A DNA stretch of 64,000 nucleotides from Membranipora membranacea (lineage: Eukaryota > Bryozoa > Gymnolaemata > Cheilostomatida > Membraniporidae), in NCBI GenBank assembly GCA_914767715.1, contig OU612075.1, positions 18,722,001 through 18,786,000 of the forward strand, written 5' to 3'. The notes beneath the pieces were generated by a model that did no database searches, had not been told where the DNA came from, and worked only from the letters and a program-made list of their open reading frames with translations. The first letter of the stretch is position 1, and each line of letters begins with the position of its first letter. The translations under genes and the position numbers were made by a program. This document shows, piece after piece, positions 38,970 through 52,800 of the stretch.

Positions 38970-40993
38970 CTCACACACACAGTCAATGAAACAAAGCCCA
39001 CTCATCAATATACTCACCTCAAATGAGATTTGGTTAATATCCACAACTTCAGATATGATGGATGAGTAAACTAACGTAACAGAAACAATGCCTAGGTCAA
39101 AATATAAAGAGAGAACCTATATCCAATTCATTCATGAACAAACCACCTGGGAGCACTTAGCCCTAATGTCGTGCTGTTCAACTATATTCTATACTGTATA
39201 GTGTGTAACCATGATATGAAAACGAGGCCCAGGTAAACATCCATTCAATATGGTCCCCAGAGGCTAATTAAGGAGACTCAATAGCCATAGAATCTATAAT
39301 GAAAGGACATTAAGACTAGATAGACTAGATAGAAGTAGAAAAATATGGCTTCAATCGGGATAGAAATTTTCATCTTCATGCCAACAAACAAATTTATTTG
39401 GACACAATAGTGACTTGGCTAGAATAAAAGTAAAAACAAAATATAATGCACCTGAAAGGGCCTTCTTTAAATATATTGGGATGGGGCAGCAACTCCAAAA
39501 ATAATTTTAAGAACCCAATAAATGATTATATGGAATTGTTCTCCCATATCCTATGAGCACACAACCTCTTACCAATGCCATCTCGCCTCTGACCAACCGA
39601 CTAAACATGCGTCTGGATAACTTGGCAAAAATGTGATCACAGACAGGGTAACAGCTCACTTTTTGGCACAACCACCAAGTGAAAAACATTGTGAGCTGCT
39701 GAATTCATGTTCTTCATGTCAACTGAGCAAACTCTCTACAAATTGCGCTTATTAGCCAACTGGTACAGTGCAAGGACGTCGATATACTGATCTTTCTGTT
39801 TGGAGTCATTTCACATTTTGTTTTGGTACAACAATCGAATCATGCAATGGGTTTTGTCAGGAGAATTCCTAGTGCAGGGGTGGTGGAACCGAGTGTTACT
39901 ATCAATGTTCGTTTGACCTTGCTTTTACCAAGTGGGCACTTTTTTAGCGCTTTTATGTGTTTTACCTTCCCTTTTGAATAGGGCCGATAACCGATATGCC
40001 ATTTGAGCACCTGATCTTGAGAAGAAAGGTTATCCCAACTATCATTCCATCACCGACCTGAGCGTGTTCATCGGATCGCGTGGTGTCCAGTTAAGAAATT
40101 AACATCTCGGTTTCAATTTTGGAAATCATAGTATCATGCCATTTTAGCATTGGCGAGCATTTCATTGGAAAAATAATCCAACAAACTTAACTGGAGTTAA
40201 TGGAGCTTGAGTTCCTTTTTTTTTTCTAAAAAACAGGCTAAATATATTTTGATTCACAAATAAGCATTCATAACACTGACATAGCAATATGCAAATCAAT
40301 GATTGGTTATAGATAAACATACAATATGGTGAGATATAACAATATTTGATTAGATCAGAATAAACGGCTAAATATGTTCTAATAGTTAATCAACCACAGA
40401 AAAAGGAATTTGCAGTTTTTTACTGCAATAAAAATATGAATCAAATTTCACACCCAAACCCAGCTAAATGTATTTTTTGGTTATTTTCTGCGATATGCCA
40501 AAAGTGAGGTGCATATACTTAAACATGTACTATATGCAAACGTTAAGAGGTGATACAAAATCAAAATGTTTGTAACTAATCAAAATGTGAAACATTTACT
40601 CAAAAATTGTGACCAGCGTTATGTTACAGGTTGAAAACCCGGTCCATTAGCCCTTGGACCTTTTGGCAAAAGAAATCATGCAGTGCAGGCCTTGCTACTA
40701 AAGTGCAATGCACAAAATTCATCAAATTAAGGAAGACATGAAAGAAATTAACACTGAAAACTGAAAAATCACGTATAAGATCTACAATGCCTTGCAAAAA
40801 AAATATTATAGAATTTGTAATAATAAATGTTCATGTACAAACTCATTACATACAGCAGAGCCAAGTTTTGTTTTTCCAATATTATTTTCTCATTATTCTA
40901 ACTACTAAACTACAAACGAGAGAGAGAGGTCAGAATGAAAAACAAGTTAAGGTGACAACGTTCATTGTGTGGGACAGCGTCAACTAGAATACT

Positions 40994-40999
40994 TTTATT
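40994..40999 (-). terminator. Possible LARP1 poly(A) signal
   Basis: TTTATT on the plus strand reads AATAAA on the minus strand, about 360 nt past the LARP1 stop codon. It is the first canonical hexamer I noticed downstream. A downstream GU-rich element was not assessed. Confidence 0.35.
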
Positions 41000-41360
41000 T
41001 GTGTCCTTCACTAATAATGACTGTGACTGACCTCAGAGCGATTGAGCCATTTTATACTGAGCCGTCAGTCCAACTGATCATTGGTATATGATAATGTTAT
41101 TGCACATTAATGGTTACCTATTTTGCTAAATAGTAAAATCATTGACAATATTGCATAGACATCCATTTATATAAGTGTACATGCTTGTCATGTAAGGCTC
41201 ACAAAATCAAGTCTGGGAATAAATTGATCGTCAACATTTTACTACCGATCCTGCTCCATATTTTTGTTATTCAGTTTTATCAAAGAAAGCGCAGCGGACT
41301 TATTTATGTCACTCTTACCATCTCAGCCTACAAGCAAATAACTTGACTGAAGACTTTAAA

Positions 41361-43812
41361 TCAAGCCTTAGTCTCCTCGGCGGTCACAGGAACTTTAGCA
41401 GCCAGTAATGGGGCATCAGCCTTTTTGTCACTTGTTTTATTGTTTATTGGTTTAGCAGTCGTCGTCTTTGTACCACTAGCAGAGCCTGATGTTGTTCTGA
41501 CCCTGCCATAACCTTGAGCTGAGTGGGCGGGGCTGTTATCACCTGATCTATCATATGTGCCTGAGCTTATTCTCCGTCTGCGCCGAGCATCTCCTGATGG
41601 ATTCCTAGTTCTTCCTTCTGCTGCTTCATTGGCCTCCTGGTAAATTATGAACAGATCATAAAAATATCTCTCTCAAGCAATCTATCTAGGTCTGTCTATA
41701 CATGACAATGGTCACAGCAGCTGGAGTTGTTTGCATATTTGTGTATATAACGATGGATGCATAAACAAAGTGTATTAGTCTGATTCCTTATATGGTTTCT
41801 TGCCCAAATAGTTTGGTGCAGGATTGACGATGCGTTGAAAAAAACTTAACAGCGTTTAATGTTGAGTATACATACCTCTTGGATCCTGAAGTCTTCTAAT
41901 CGTTTGAACTTGGACAGATAACCAGTAAGCTTGATATCTACGATCATATTCTGTTTTCTGGTGTACTTGAGGAAAGCCCAGAACTTCTCTAGTCCGTATA
42001 GCTGGCCTGAAAAGTATTGAAGAAGAATCAACTGAAATGTCAACAGCTACGAATACCTTGCTCGAACTTGATAATAAATTATATTACTGATATCATTATA
42101 TATTATAGTTTGCTCCATTGCAAATTCTTTGAGGGCTATTTGGTAAACTGTTGTTTACAAGTCGCATTCTTGGTGATGAGATTTCAAACAAAGTTGGCAA
42201 ATGCTCAAACAATATATTTAACCATTAACGGCAACAATGGTGACAAAAAACTCACCACTCTCATAGTCACGAACAGTCTCCTCCTGGAAATCGGTGAAGA
42301 GCTCGGGTCTGAATCTCTTCTCTAATCCGTAGCTGTAGAATCTAAACAGGCATTCCAATCCGTACCTACAAGCATCAAGGCAGCAATTATAATATGCACA
42401 ATGTACTTTTAGAAGCATCATGAATGCCACTTTAACACAAATTAATAGGGGCATATGGCTAGACAGGAAATGTGTTATGGAGGATTATGGTAAAGCATCC
42501 AGAATATTGTTTCCAATAAATGCCACATGTCATCTGCACCGTCCAACAATGCAATTGAAGTTTTTAATTGAAAGATATTACAATGTCAGGGTGAAATGGT
42601 GCCAGCATTACATGGAAAACTACGGCGTCATTCGAGTTAGCCAGCCAGTTTCTAGATCACATATTGTTTTTGACATGTGGATGAGTGATAATTTCTGGCT
42701 ACTGTGACTTTGCAGAAAGCTGATGTCTTGATGTTTCAATGATGGTTCATTGGTGTTATGTTATGAGCATACCTGTAACCAGCCTTGGCGTCTTCCAGAG
42801 CTAGTGATTTGAACTCATGGTACATTTTCTTGTTGTAGTGCTGTCTGATGAAGAAAGACCAGAATCTGAAGAGTGTGTTCATTTCCTGTGATTGGCCAAC
42901 ACCGGACTTCTTTCGGTCTGCGAATATAATTCAATAGAGAACAAAAATAAAAGGTGAAACATGAACTTTTTGTTGGCCATGTTACAACAGGTAATAAAAC
43001 TAACATTGAAATTGACATCCAACAATCTTCGTTGCTGTTTTTTTGTCAATTCGAATAATCAATGATCCATGATCTAATGTCATGCAACTATGCTGTCTGT
43101 ACAAAGGTATTGGAATTGGTATATTTAAATCAATGTCATACAGCTTTTAAGAGTTGCCTTCTCTTTGAACCTTATGTTCACAGAGGAGGCAACTCCCACT
43201 TACATTTGTCTCTAGCTATAATTATTACATGGAAGGCATTAACATGCCAATATCTGCTTATGGTGCAAGATTATACTGCCCTATTAGTTCAAAAATATAA
43301 GTTTATCTAATTTCATCCAAATTCTGCATTCGTAACAATTTTGATACTGGTTACTGGAAGATGAATATCTCAAATATTTATCAAGTGTGTAGTAGTACAG
43401 TTTCTTTTGTACCAAGTGCTGACAGAAGGACACCAGGTCTAATCACCGTGATGCCACAAATAATGTCGGTCTTGATATTTGATCTAGCCCTGAGTGAAAT
43501 GATGACAGAGCAGAAACAGCCTGTCACCAACCGCTCAGTGCAAAAGGTGCTGAACAAACTTTTCGTATAAAAGATGCCTATCCTGAAATGAAAAGCTGCA
43601 TAAATGTTATTGTTATTCACTAGATAGTCAGCCATTGTCTGTGAGTGATTGGTGTTGTGGTGTTATGACGCTTACCTTTGAGGCACTTAGCGTGGTATTT
43701 GTGATATACATGCCAGACAAAGTTGTTCTCCTTGAGCAATTCATGTGAAGGATGTTGGAAGCTGCTGAACGTATGAGCAGCACTACCATAGCTCATCTGA
43801 CTCTCTGAAGGG
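41361..43812 (-). CDS. LARP1: LARP1 exons 17-21: DM15 cap-binding repeats and basic tail
   Basis: The three DM15 repeats read [15 protein letters not shown] ... YHKYHAKCL, then [20 protein letters not shown] ... [20 protein letters not shown], then [14 protein letters not shown] ... KFKRLEDFR. The [20 protein letters not shown] helix pair forms the m7G cap and TOP-pyrimidine pocket in the known LARP1 structure. A 92-codon last exon adds a low-complexity tail ending ETKA. Confidence 0.96.
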
Positions 43813-46800
43813 CTGGTAAAACAAACACGTCAGTGGGATTAAAATCATTTCCCAGCATTTGCGTTGGTAAGGATAAAATATATTAAATGTGACATTTGCA
43901 ACAGGATAAGGTATTCTTCTTTAGTAACGATGAGGTTTGTGTCTAGTTGTGTGCCTAGCTGTGTGCCAAGCTATGACATGGTGGCAGTGGATAAAACAAG
44001 CACATGCCACAATAAAAGTCAAGCCTGCAAGTTTGATCTAGCCCTGAGTGAAATGATGGCAGAGCAGAAACAGCCTGTCACCAACCGCTCAGTGCAAATA
44101 TGGAAACTTTCTGATAAGCTCATGATATCATCAAAAAAATTTCACGTGCGATTTGAAGTACCAGCGATTACTATCAAAGTGAAATCGCATCATATTAGAT
44201 TTATTATACCTGGCAGAGAGTTGGCTACTGGTTGATGTAGTCCTCGGTCTATGGGATTTCACATCCATGATCCAGCCAACGTGAGCCTCAAATGGAGGGT
44301 TGCTGGTGTGTCTGGTTTTCTTCTTACGGGGAGTTTTAGGGTCAGGTACCTTGGAGGTATCCTTCACAACTGGATAGAACCTCATTGCTCCCTCATCCTT
44401 ATCCTTTTTGCTATTGTTGTAAAAAAATAATATGAATAATGAATGAAGAAATACAATAGAGTATTTGTGATAGACCAGCTTGTTAGAAAAGTGGTGCTCT
44501 CCTACAGCTGTGATATAAGCCAGCATCGCTTGTTGCCAGCAGGCGTCACTGTATTGCGAAGTTATTGTGTATCAAGTGAAATTCATGATGACATCTATGT
44601 ATATCGATGATGTCACATGCGGGAGTTTTCCTTGACTGTATTTTTCTAGTCTCAAGTGAAATGGAGAATGGTTATGAATGATCAGCCACCAACCGCTCAA
44701 GACAAACATGTTATTGGGGTCGGATTTAACTATTGAACTGTCTTGTCTATGTCTCCCCTCCCTGCTCCAATCTCAATTTACACCCCTGACATAAAAAATA
44801 GGAGGAAAAAGTAAAAATAATCACGGATAGGAAGCAGGTCATTAATGTCCACGCCACGCCATTAACTGGGCATGAGGAAAGTATTATGTCATTTAAAAAT
44901 AACGTTAAGTCCTTATACTGATTAGGATTGACACGTGGATATATTTGCTATTTTTAACAGGTTAAATTATAGGTGCGCTTGCTCGTCCTTTAATAGTAAC
45001 CACAGTGTCCAAAGATTATCTACTGCCTCTAACATCAGGGTAGTTTTTCAGATTATATTAGGACGTAAATATCAGCCACATCCTTAATACAAGGACAGCA
45101 CCTCCAGGAGAGTTCTATTCAGCTCATATGCTGGCTAGATTCCTTGCTCATCAAATTGTTTCCTTAAATACTTAGGGTGTCTATTCACAAGAGTAGGAGA
45201 GGCCCATTATTATCCTGTTCCAAGAATAACTAGACTTCTAACAGAATTTCAAGTGGGTCTTAGATAGCCTGAAGCAGAGTTCATTTTAAATAAAAAGAGC
45301 ATGACTTACTTGCGTGGTGTGCGGGGAGTTTTAGGAGCTCTGTTGGGTACTTCTGATATGTCATCTGGCAGTGACGAGGCTACCTGTGGCTTCATTGGTG
45401 TCAAAACCATCTTAGGAATGGTTCGAGATGCTGTTATAATAGAACAAGTGGTCATGGTGAACTCACAATGCCTCAAACATTCAATAGAAATCTTGTCACA
45501 AAGGAGACCACAGTAAAACTAACAACAGTAAAAACCCAGCCATAGTCGTAGTACAAAAACCCAGCCATGATGTAAAAAAGTATCTTCGTGTTGTAATCAA
45601 AGTATCAAAATATATTGCAAGAAGCAAGGGTGGAGGTGGCATGTTACAAAAAATAAGTTCAATGGCAATCACAGTTATTCCAACCTGGATAGCATGAGAT
45701 GAAACTTACCAGACATCTCCAGTGGTACGGGGGCGGGTGGTACCTCCTGATTATGTATTGTAGGTGTGTTTCCTGGAGTGAGACTGTTGAACATTTCTTG
45801 TGATATCACATTCACTGTCTTGTAATTATCAAAGGCAGGCTGTAACATACCAGAGACAAACGTCGTCAACATAACAATCAGACCAGGATGTATCCTACCA
45901 AATAAAATCTGATACTCTTGCCGTTGTGAATAGGGAGGTGGATGTGTTTTCTTTGCAAAGTAGATTTTATAGAAAGGGAGAGAGAATTTGTCAAAATCCT
46001 ACGTCAAATTGATAACAAGGTCGAATTTAGTCAGCATGCATTTTTGATGAAATCAACAAGAAACTTGTGCTCAGATAGCAAAGACAACTTGACTCACAAA
46101 CATGCCTAGCGTTACAAGATAGAAAATACCAATATTGAATACCAACAACTTCTAAATATCACGAATACACTTCTTTTTCTCTCAAATGGACTGTCAAGAG
46201 AAACATCATCAATGAACCTCTTACCCTGGATTTCCAGGCCTAAAATGTTTGAAGGATAGTGCGATGAAAGGTGCAGGAATTGAGAAATCATTCATAAGGG
46301 CTCCACCTTGCACAGAAATGGTAAATTGCAGCCTTGGCAATTGTTTAACCAGCATAAATGGCAACTTGTCCAGCTATTTCTATCATCTGTTCATAGTATG
46401 TTAAGTACCCACAAAGGACATGTGTCAGTCACAGTATAATATTCAAGCTGCTGCTACTTTTAAATGAGCAAAATTTGACACAACTGTAGAATCACACAGA
46501 TGTATGCAAATCGCAACAAAATGAATTTTAACATAAAGTGAGATCCCTTACATCTGTATCATCCCACAACTCCTCTTCATAGTAGCAGAGCCCATCATTG
46601 ATCATCTTTGCGATCTCCTGAGTCATCTTAGCTCGGGGTATAAAGTCTGGGTTAGGATGTCGGTCGCCCTGAGGGTGCTTCTTCATGTAGGGCGGAGTTT
46701 GTGTGACGATCAGTATGTTATTCAGTGCTTTGTCATCAATCTCATCATCGTCACTATCAGACCTGCAGACAGCATAGACACGGTAATGTGTGAATGACTG

Positions 46801-49800
46801 TTGCGCTAAGTCATCATAGACATAGAGATGGACGGCATGAGTCACGTGACCTGACCAGACTACCATGTAAATAGCTGGTGCGGGACATTGGCGACAGCAT
46901 GTAGAATTTTTCGTTATAGGTGATGCCACATGCCATTGTTTAGTATGAGAAATGTTGCAGTGGTGGCACACTAATTCTGTCACAATACCATGACATTGCG
47001 CCTCGTCATGGCAGTGGCGACCTTCACTGTTATTATTATCATGACAGCCAGCAGCCACTTGCTCGTCCTTGTCAGACTGACAGTGGTGACCGGAGGCTGT
47101 CACGGGTTTTATACTGGTTATACGAGTACGGTGTCCCACCACGTGATGAGACCGACCATCCGATGTTGCGGACCGGTGTCTCAATTTATACTTCGCTTCA
47201 TTTGCTGAAGAAGCAAAACGAGGCGGGTGGGATCGATTTCTCGTTTGTTTTGTGTGGCTGTGTTGAGCTATGAAGCCCGGACACACCACACTGCTAACCG
47301 CCATTGTTATATCACCATTTGGTAAACTAAACTTGCTATTGGATACAAAACAGATGTGAAATAAGCGTAATAGATAGATTCACAAATAAAACGCAACCCT
47401 GCAATTAAATAGAATTTATAGTAGTGGATCGATATTAAACTGGACAAATTTATATTTATATTTTTTTTTCAAACACAATGACCATTTTTCTTTGATACAA
47501 TGACCATTTTCCTCAATCATTACGGTTTTTAATTTATTTATATTCACATTATTGACAGCTCAAGGAGCGATAAGGTTTTGAAAAATTGACATCAAATAAG
47601 TTACACCCAGCTTTAAGCTGTTATCTTACGCTTGAAGATGATATTTCATGTCTCTTAGATTTTATGACACCACAACTGGTGCTATTAATATTTGCCCTGG
47701 AGTGCCGCTACCTACCAGTACTCTGTGAACTGATTTTTTCTTCCACCATCTAATTTTTCTAACTCTTCGTCGAACATGAAGTCCAACTCTTCTTGTTCCT
47801 CCTTACCACCGCCACCTAGATAGATCATTGACACATAGGGATGACATAATGATCTCCTACCAGGATGAATAAGATTATAACATATATATATATAATCGAT
47901 ATAACAGGCGCCTCAAAATGTGAATATCACATCAGGAATCATTTGAAGTTTAATTTCCTTCTTAAACAACATAGCATGCTATACAACAGTCATTTCAACT
48001 CAACAGTAGTTTTGACTTGGTTGCTATTTATAGATCATGTTGGCATTGAAACAAGAACACAACAGACTAGTGATGTAAAAAGCCTCAACTGCACTGACCC
48101 GCGGTGGACTCATTTTCTGATGGTTGGCGACTTCTTTTAGATTTGACAGGTGAGGTGTTTGTCTCCCCTGCTCCCACACTTTCATCCCGAGGTTTTCGGC
48201 CTTCTTTTCTATTAGACTTTCTCTTTACCTAAGAGAAATGCGGATACATCATCTTCGGCCCACACCATTTAAACCCAGCTACTCATCACGGTGCTTCATA
48301 ATTAAGCCTAAGCTAGGTAACTGTTTTGCTGGGGTGACTGACACTATTTATTAACTGTACTCAAAGTTTAAAAAAGTTTCTAACAAATTCAATCATATGT
48401 GCCTCATATTACTTATTTAATAAAAGATACATCAATCCATAAACCTATAAATAGTACTTATATGTTTATGCATCAAAACCATGCTTCATTTTGAACTGTC
48501 CCAGTTCAAGACGTTAGCCAGTTCTCTATCAGGTACATATCATGGTCATTTTTTATGTGTGCCTATAGCTCCTTCACACGGCGCACATTAAGTTCAATGG
48601 ACAAATTATGACTTGCTCATCTATTCATTTCAGCTTCAACCCCCTTCGAGATACATTCTGAACTCAAGTTTGTTTATATTTTTATCTTTAGTCAAGCAAT
48701 CTCATTACCTCGAACCATTCCTCCATGGAGCTTCTCTCTGGTGCACTGCTGCTCAGTCCTGGAGTCATGGCAGGTCGGAGGCGGTCCATCACCTCGTCGG
48801 ATACAGCCGGGGCAGTAGCGGGTGGTGGCTGTGGGGAGGTGGGTGCTGATGAGCCTGTGAGAAAAGAAGAATAATTATGACTTATGTCAATAGGTAATCA
48901 GTTTACAATACCGACAGTATATATCAGTTTTGCTGTGTACATATGTTGGTTATTTTTCTATTGAAGGTCATTTTTAGTGCAGGCACCCGCACCGATGGTC
49001 ACATTCCATAACCAAAACATGACACAAGGTAAACGTCTTTGAGCGGAGCAAGGGAACTCATTACGTGACACGAAAACAACCAATGCATTACCAAGTGCAT
49101 CAAGTCAATGAGGGAGTTCATTGATAGCTTTGCAAGTGCATGCGTACATGAACAGTGAATATTTTCGTTAGCAATAATATTCTTTTACATACCTGGCCCA
49201 GAAGGTTTGCCGGGAACAAACTCTGCCACCTCAGGGTTAAAGACACTCTTAATAAGAGTAGCCTGCTGGTTCTCCAGAGGCCAGCTTGTCGGTGTGACAG
49301 CTGCTCTAATGAAGCACTTATCCTCACTTATCTCAACCACCTTGCTGCCATCCAATGACGCGATGAGGAACGCAACATCCTGGGTCAGCGCCTGGAATAT
49401 AATGAAAAAAAAAACATGTGAGGATAGCCAGTTAATACAGTGCAATGGATAGCAATATGTAAATAGAAAATATTCTCATTACCAGGTGCAGATAAAACGA
49501 TCCCCTAACACTTGCTTCAAGACAGTCAAATGTATTTGAGAGGACTGTATGTAACAGCTGGTTTACTAATATATATGCTAAATTACAACTACTGGGGATG
49601 TACTGTTGACAAAGTGTGTACTTTTTAATAGCCAAGACCAATTAAAGTATCTAATGTGATCACCCAAGCTCCAGCTATAAGATTTTGGCATTTCAATGAG
49701 AATTCACGTTTGTCACACAAACTTACCTGTACTCTGTGGAAAGAAGCGATGAGCGAAATAGGAATATAACCATCACCATTCATCTTTCTTCTCAAGAAGA

Positions 49801-52800
49801 AATCCTTTTGCAGATTCTCTGTACTGAAATAGTACTCGCTAAAAAACCAATTACCAAGTTATATTATAAACATTTCTATTAGCAGCCTTGTTCGCGTGCA
49901 TGACTCTATATATCGGTGAATTTTGATTTTAGTTACTCTATCATTCTGAAGATCATTGAGAATTCGGTCAAAACAAAATAACAAGTGGTCCAAATAAACA
50001 AAAGGTGGTACAAGCGAATTTGCAATACGGCAAAATTAATGGTGTTATGAAAGATTTTTCTTTCAGTTTATGTAAGTTTACCACCACCAGCTTTTCAGGC
50101 TACCAAACAAAATTCCATCAGCCCTAACTGTGGTCAACGGATGTATCCCCTTACACTAACCAAAACATTCAGTGCTTCACTGATGTGCACTCGCCAAGTC
50201 CAGCACTGGCCCTCATAAACATGTACAGGCGATGGATAAGGATCAGCCAATATGACGGTGATCAAATCAATTAAGCGCCTACTCATTTCAATTGATGTTA
50301 CATCTCTCTTCATAAGAGTGCCAACAGCCTAGCTCTATACTGTAGTCGAATTCAGACGAGTGGTGGGTTGCTGACACCCGCTCTAAAAGCTGTTGTAACA
50401 CATGCCTTCACTTAAAGAAACTACACTATATAGCAGATCTTACATTTGGTTCCTGACAAATTCTCTGAGCTGCTCCTGGTCCACCTGCAGAGGCACACCG
50501 TTGTAGTACATGGCGCTGTACGTGTAAGCCATAGTCGGGTCCACCATTATAGCATCATCTGAATAGTAAAAGGAGTTGGTGAGACCTGCAAAAACAAGGT
50601 GATTGTCATCCCCTGTTCAAACCTGAAAAGTGCTAATAATTAATGAAACTCGGCAATCTTTTCAATATTTTAACGTTGCAAAAAACTCAACACAGCCTAC
50701 GCTTAAAACGCTGAAACGCCGTATCAAGTTTTGAGGAAGCTAACAAGGATCTGACACTTTGGACTATCAATTACATTTCCTGCAGATATAAATATAACAC
50801 ATCTTGTCAATGACATTTCCTTTTCCATGTCAGCTAGTTTCATATGTTTGTGCATTTTGTATCTCTTTAAGCGGCCATTCATAACTGACATTGCCACACC
50901 AAATTATTGGTGAAGCACAATGACTACATGGTTTTGTATTGTTGAAGGATAGTTTCTGCGCCTAAGGGACGGAATTTTGACCTGCAAAGATTACCTGAGA
51001 TAATAACTACACAGGAAGCCCCTGACATGGTGTGAATGGGCCATCTGTCTCTTTATACTGGTACTCACTACAATGATTACCCAATTACATGCCCATCAAG
51101 TTAGGCAATCCAATATAAGAATGGTGAACTCTGTACCAAAAATTTGGGATATGCCTGTATCTTAAACCATGATAATGCTGGTTATCATTTGGAAAGCAAT
51201 TTTATTTTGTTGCAAGGATGTAAGGGGCAACTTGTAAACCCTCAATTATTGTATTAGAATACAAAGCCTTAAAAATTACACAGCTTGAACACGGTCAAAC
51301 AATGTCAAACAATATGCCAACGTGGTGAGCGTGGTGAACAGAACGATATTCGGGGTTCTCGAGCAAAATGCTTATATCTAAACATAGACCACATATTTTG
51401 ACAAACAGTCACAACACTCTTAAACCCACCACCATCATTTATCATTGCCTCAGGAGCTCAGCTAAACAAGATAGATAGGTAGTCGTAGATTGCGGTTAGC
51501 TTCACAAACAAAGCTCAATGTTAAAAACAAGCATGGAACTCAGGGTGCTATTTGATCCAACAGCACAACACATGATAGATAATAGACAACAAACAATCTA
51601 TCTTAGGTAGATATATAGTCAACGCTCAGAACCTGGTAACTACTGTCAGATAAATTCGCCAACACTGCGAAATATGACAAAAGTTTGAGCTTCTGAGCTT
51701 CCACTATATCATTCCAAGGAGCCTCTTGACTCCTCAATCGCACACAACAACACACAGTGTACTGTATGTGATGTAACATTTACCTGCCGACATTGCGCTC
51801 AGTAGTAAATGGTGGGCATGACCATTTATCAGGGGATGCAAAACTAGACAAATATAAAACACGGCAGGTAGCGTTCGTAGTTATTTGGGTTAGTAATAAA
51901 GTCCCTGTTTTAGTGCCAATATTGCCTTCCATGGCGGAAAGTTGCATGGTGAATAATTGTAAGGAGGAGAAGCAATCACTTTTGATATGGTTCTTCACAC
52001 AGCAACTGCATAAGAATCATCGTACCTCAACCTGATTATTCCCACACATTGAAGAATCTACCACTACCATAAACAAAGTATGAAGAGCTCAGATATTGAA
52101 CCAAGTACCATTTGTCAGAAATAACCTAATACCTTGCTGAGAGCTGTCATTGTTATGGTATGAGCGTCCACCTCTACCCCTGCCACCGCGACCGCCCCTA
52201 GATCCACCACGGCGGTTGGAGTGGCTCCCTCTATTGGAGGTGTGGTTGTTCCTGTCTCTCCAGTTACCATCTATAGACCGAGGACTCTTCATGTCAGAGC
52301 TGCGGGGTGATATGGAACCTCCGTCATCTTTATCATTCATATCTAGGACACAAAGCAAAATGAAATAACACTAACATCAGTCACATATTATTAAGTGATA
52401 GAGTATTTTGATCTACATTAACAAAAATCAGAGATTGAATTATGCTGGTACGGCAAAAGTTGAATACAGCGAAAAGCAAACAAGTCTGATGTAAATTTTC
52501 ATCAAAGTATTGAGTCAATGAACTGCATCAAGAGCCGCTAGAGTTTTTTTTATTCCAAGCCAATTTTTCATCATCTGTGTGATGTAGGACCATTCAAAGT
52601 TATAAACCATTAGTGAAAACTGTATTAAGTTAATTCACTTGATGGGTGAATTGGTAGCATGAACTGGAAGCGTACCCTTATTGTAGTGGTTATTGTTGAC
52701 TGGACCATTACGTCTGAATCTAGGAGACTCTCTTGGTGAGCGGTTATCCCCTCCTCCTCTGACACGGGTCACTCCGCCCCTGCTGTTCTGTCTCTCATAC

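Larger units (their letters stand above)
38355..41360. other. Intergenic region between LARP1 (3' end) and Dachsous (5' end)
   Basis: About 3.0 kb with no coding exon I can support. Read on the minus strand, the LARP1 3' untranslated region comes first. It has a possible AATAAA poly(A) signal at 40999-40994, about 360 nt after the stop. The Dachsous promoter should lie nearer 38355-39500. A perfect 15-bp hairpin sits at 38936-38969. No TATA box or other core promoter element could be assigned with confidence. Confidence 0.7.

Noticed and set aside
42420-42707. 95-codon plus-strand open stretch in LARP1 intron 18
   Set aside because: No recognisable domain, no splice context, antisense to LARP1; consistent with chance.
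43478-43544. Assignment of an rRNA target to the shared 5' pocket
   Set aside because: The arms (CGGTT and ATTTCA) resemble several conserved rRNA stretches, but none I could recall leaves an unpaired U in the right place; left open.
43478-44098. C/D box snoRNA reading of the duplicated LARP1 intron element (ATGATGA on the plus strand)
   Set aside because: The C-like box is on the strand antisense to the host, no D box is placed correctly, and the sense strand gives a full H/ACA layout.
43864-44235. 123-codon plus-strand open stretch
   Set aside because: It runs over the snoRNA copy B and part of LARP1 exon 16 in antisense; no protein similarity.
52150-52368. Proline-rich plus-strand peptide
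   Set aside because: Antisense reading of the Arg/Gly-rich LARP1 exon 6.
52500-52590. Possible C/D box snoRNA in LARP1 intron 5 (ATGATGA on the minus strand)
   Set aside because: I found no CTGA D box at a suitable distance and no terminal stem.
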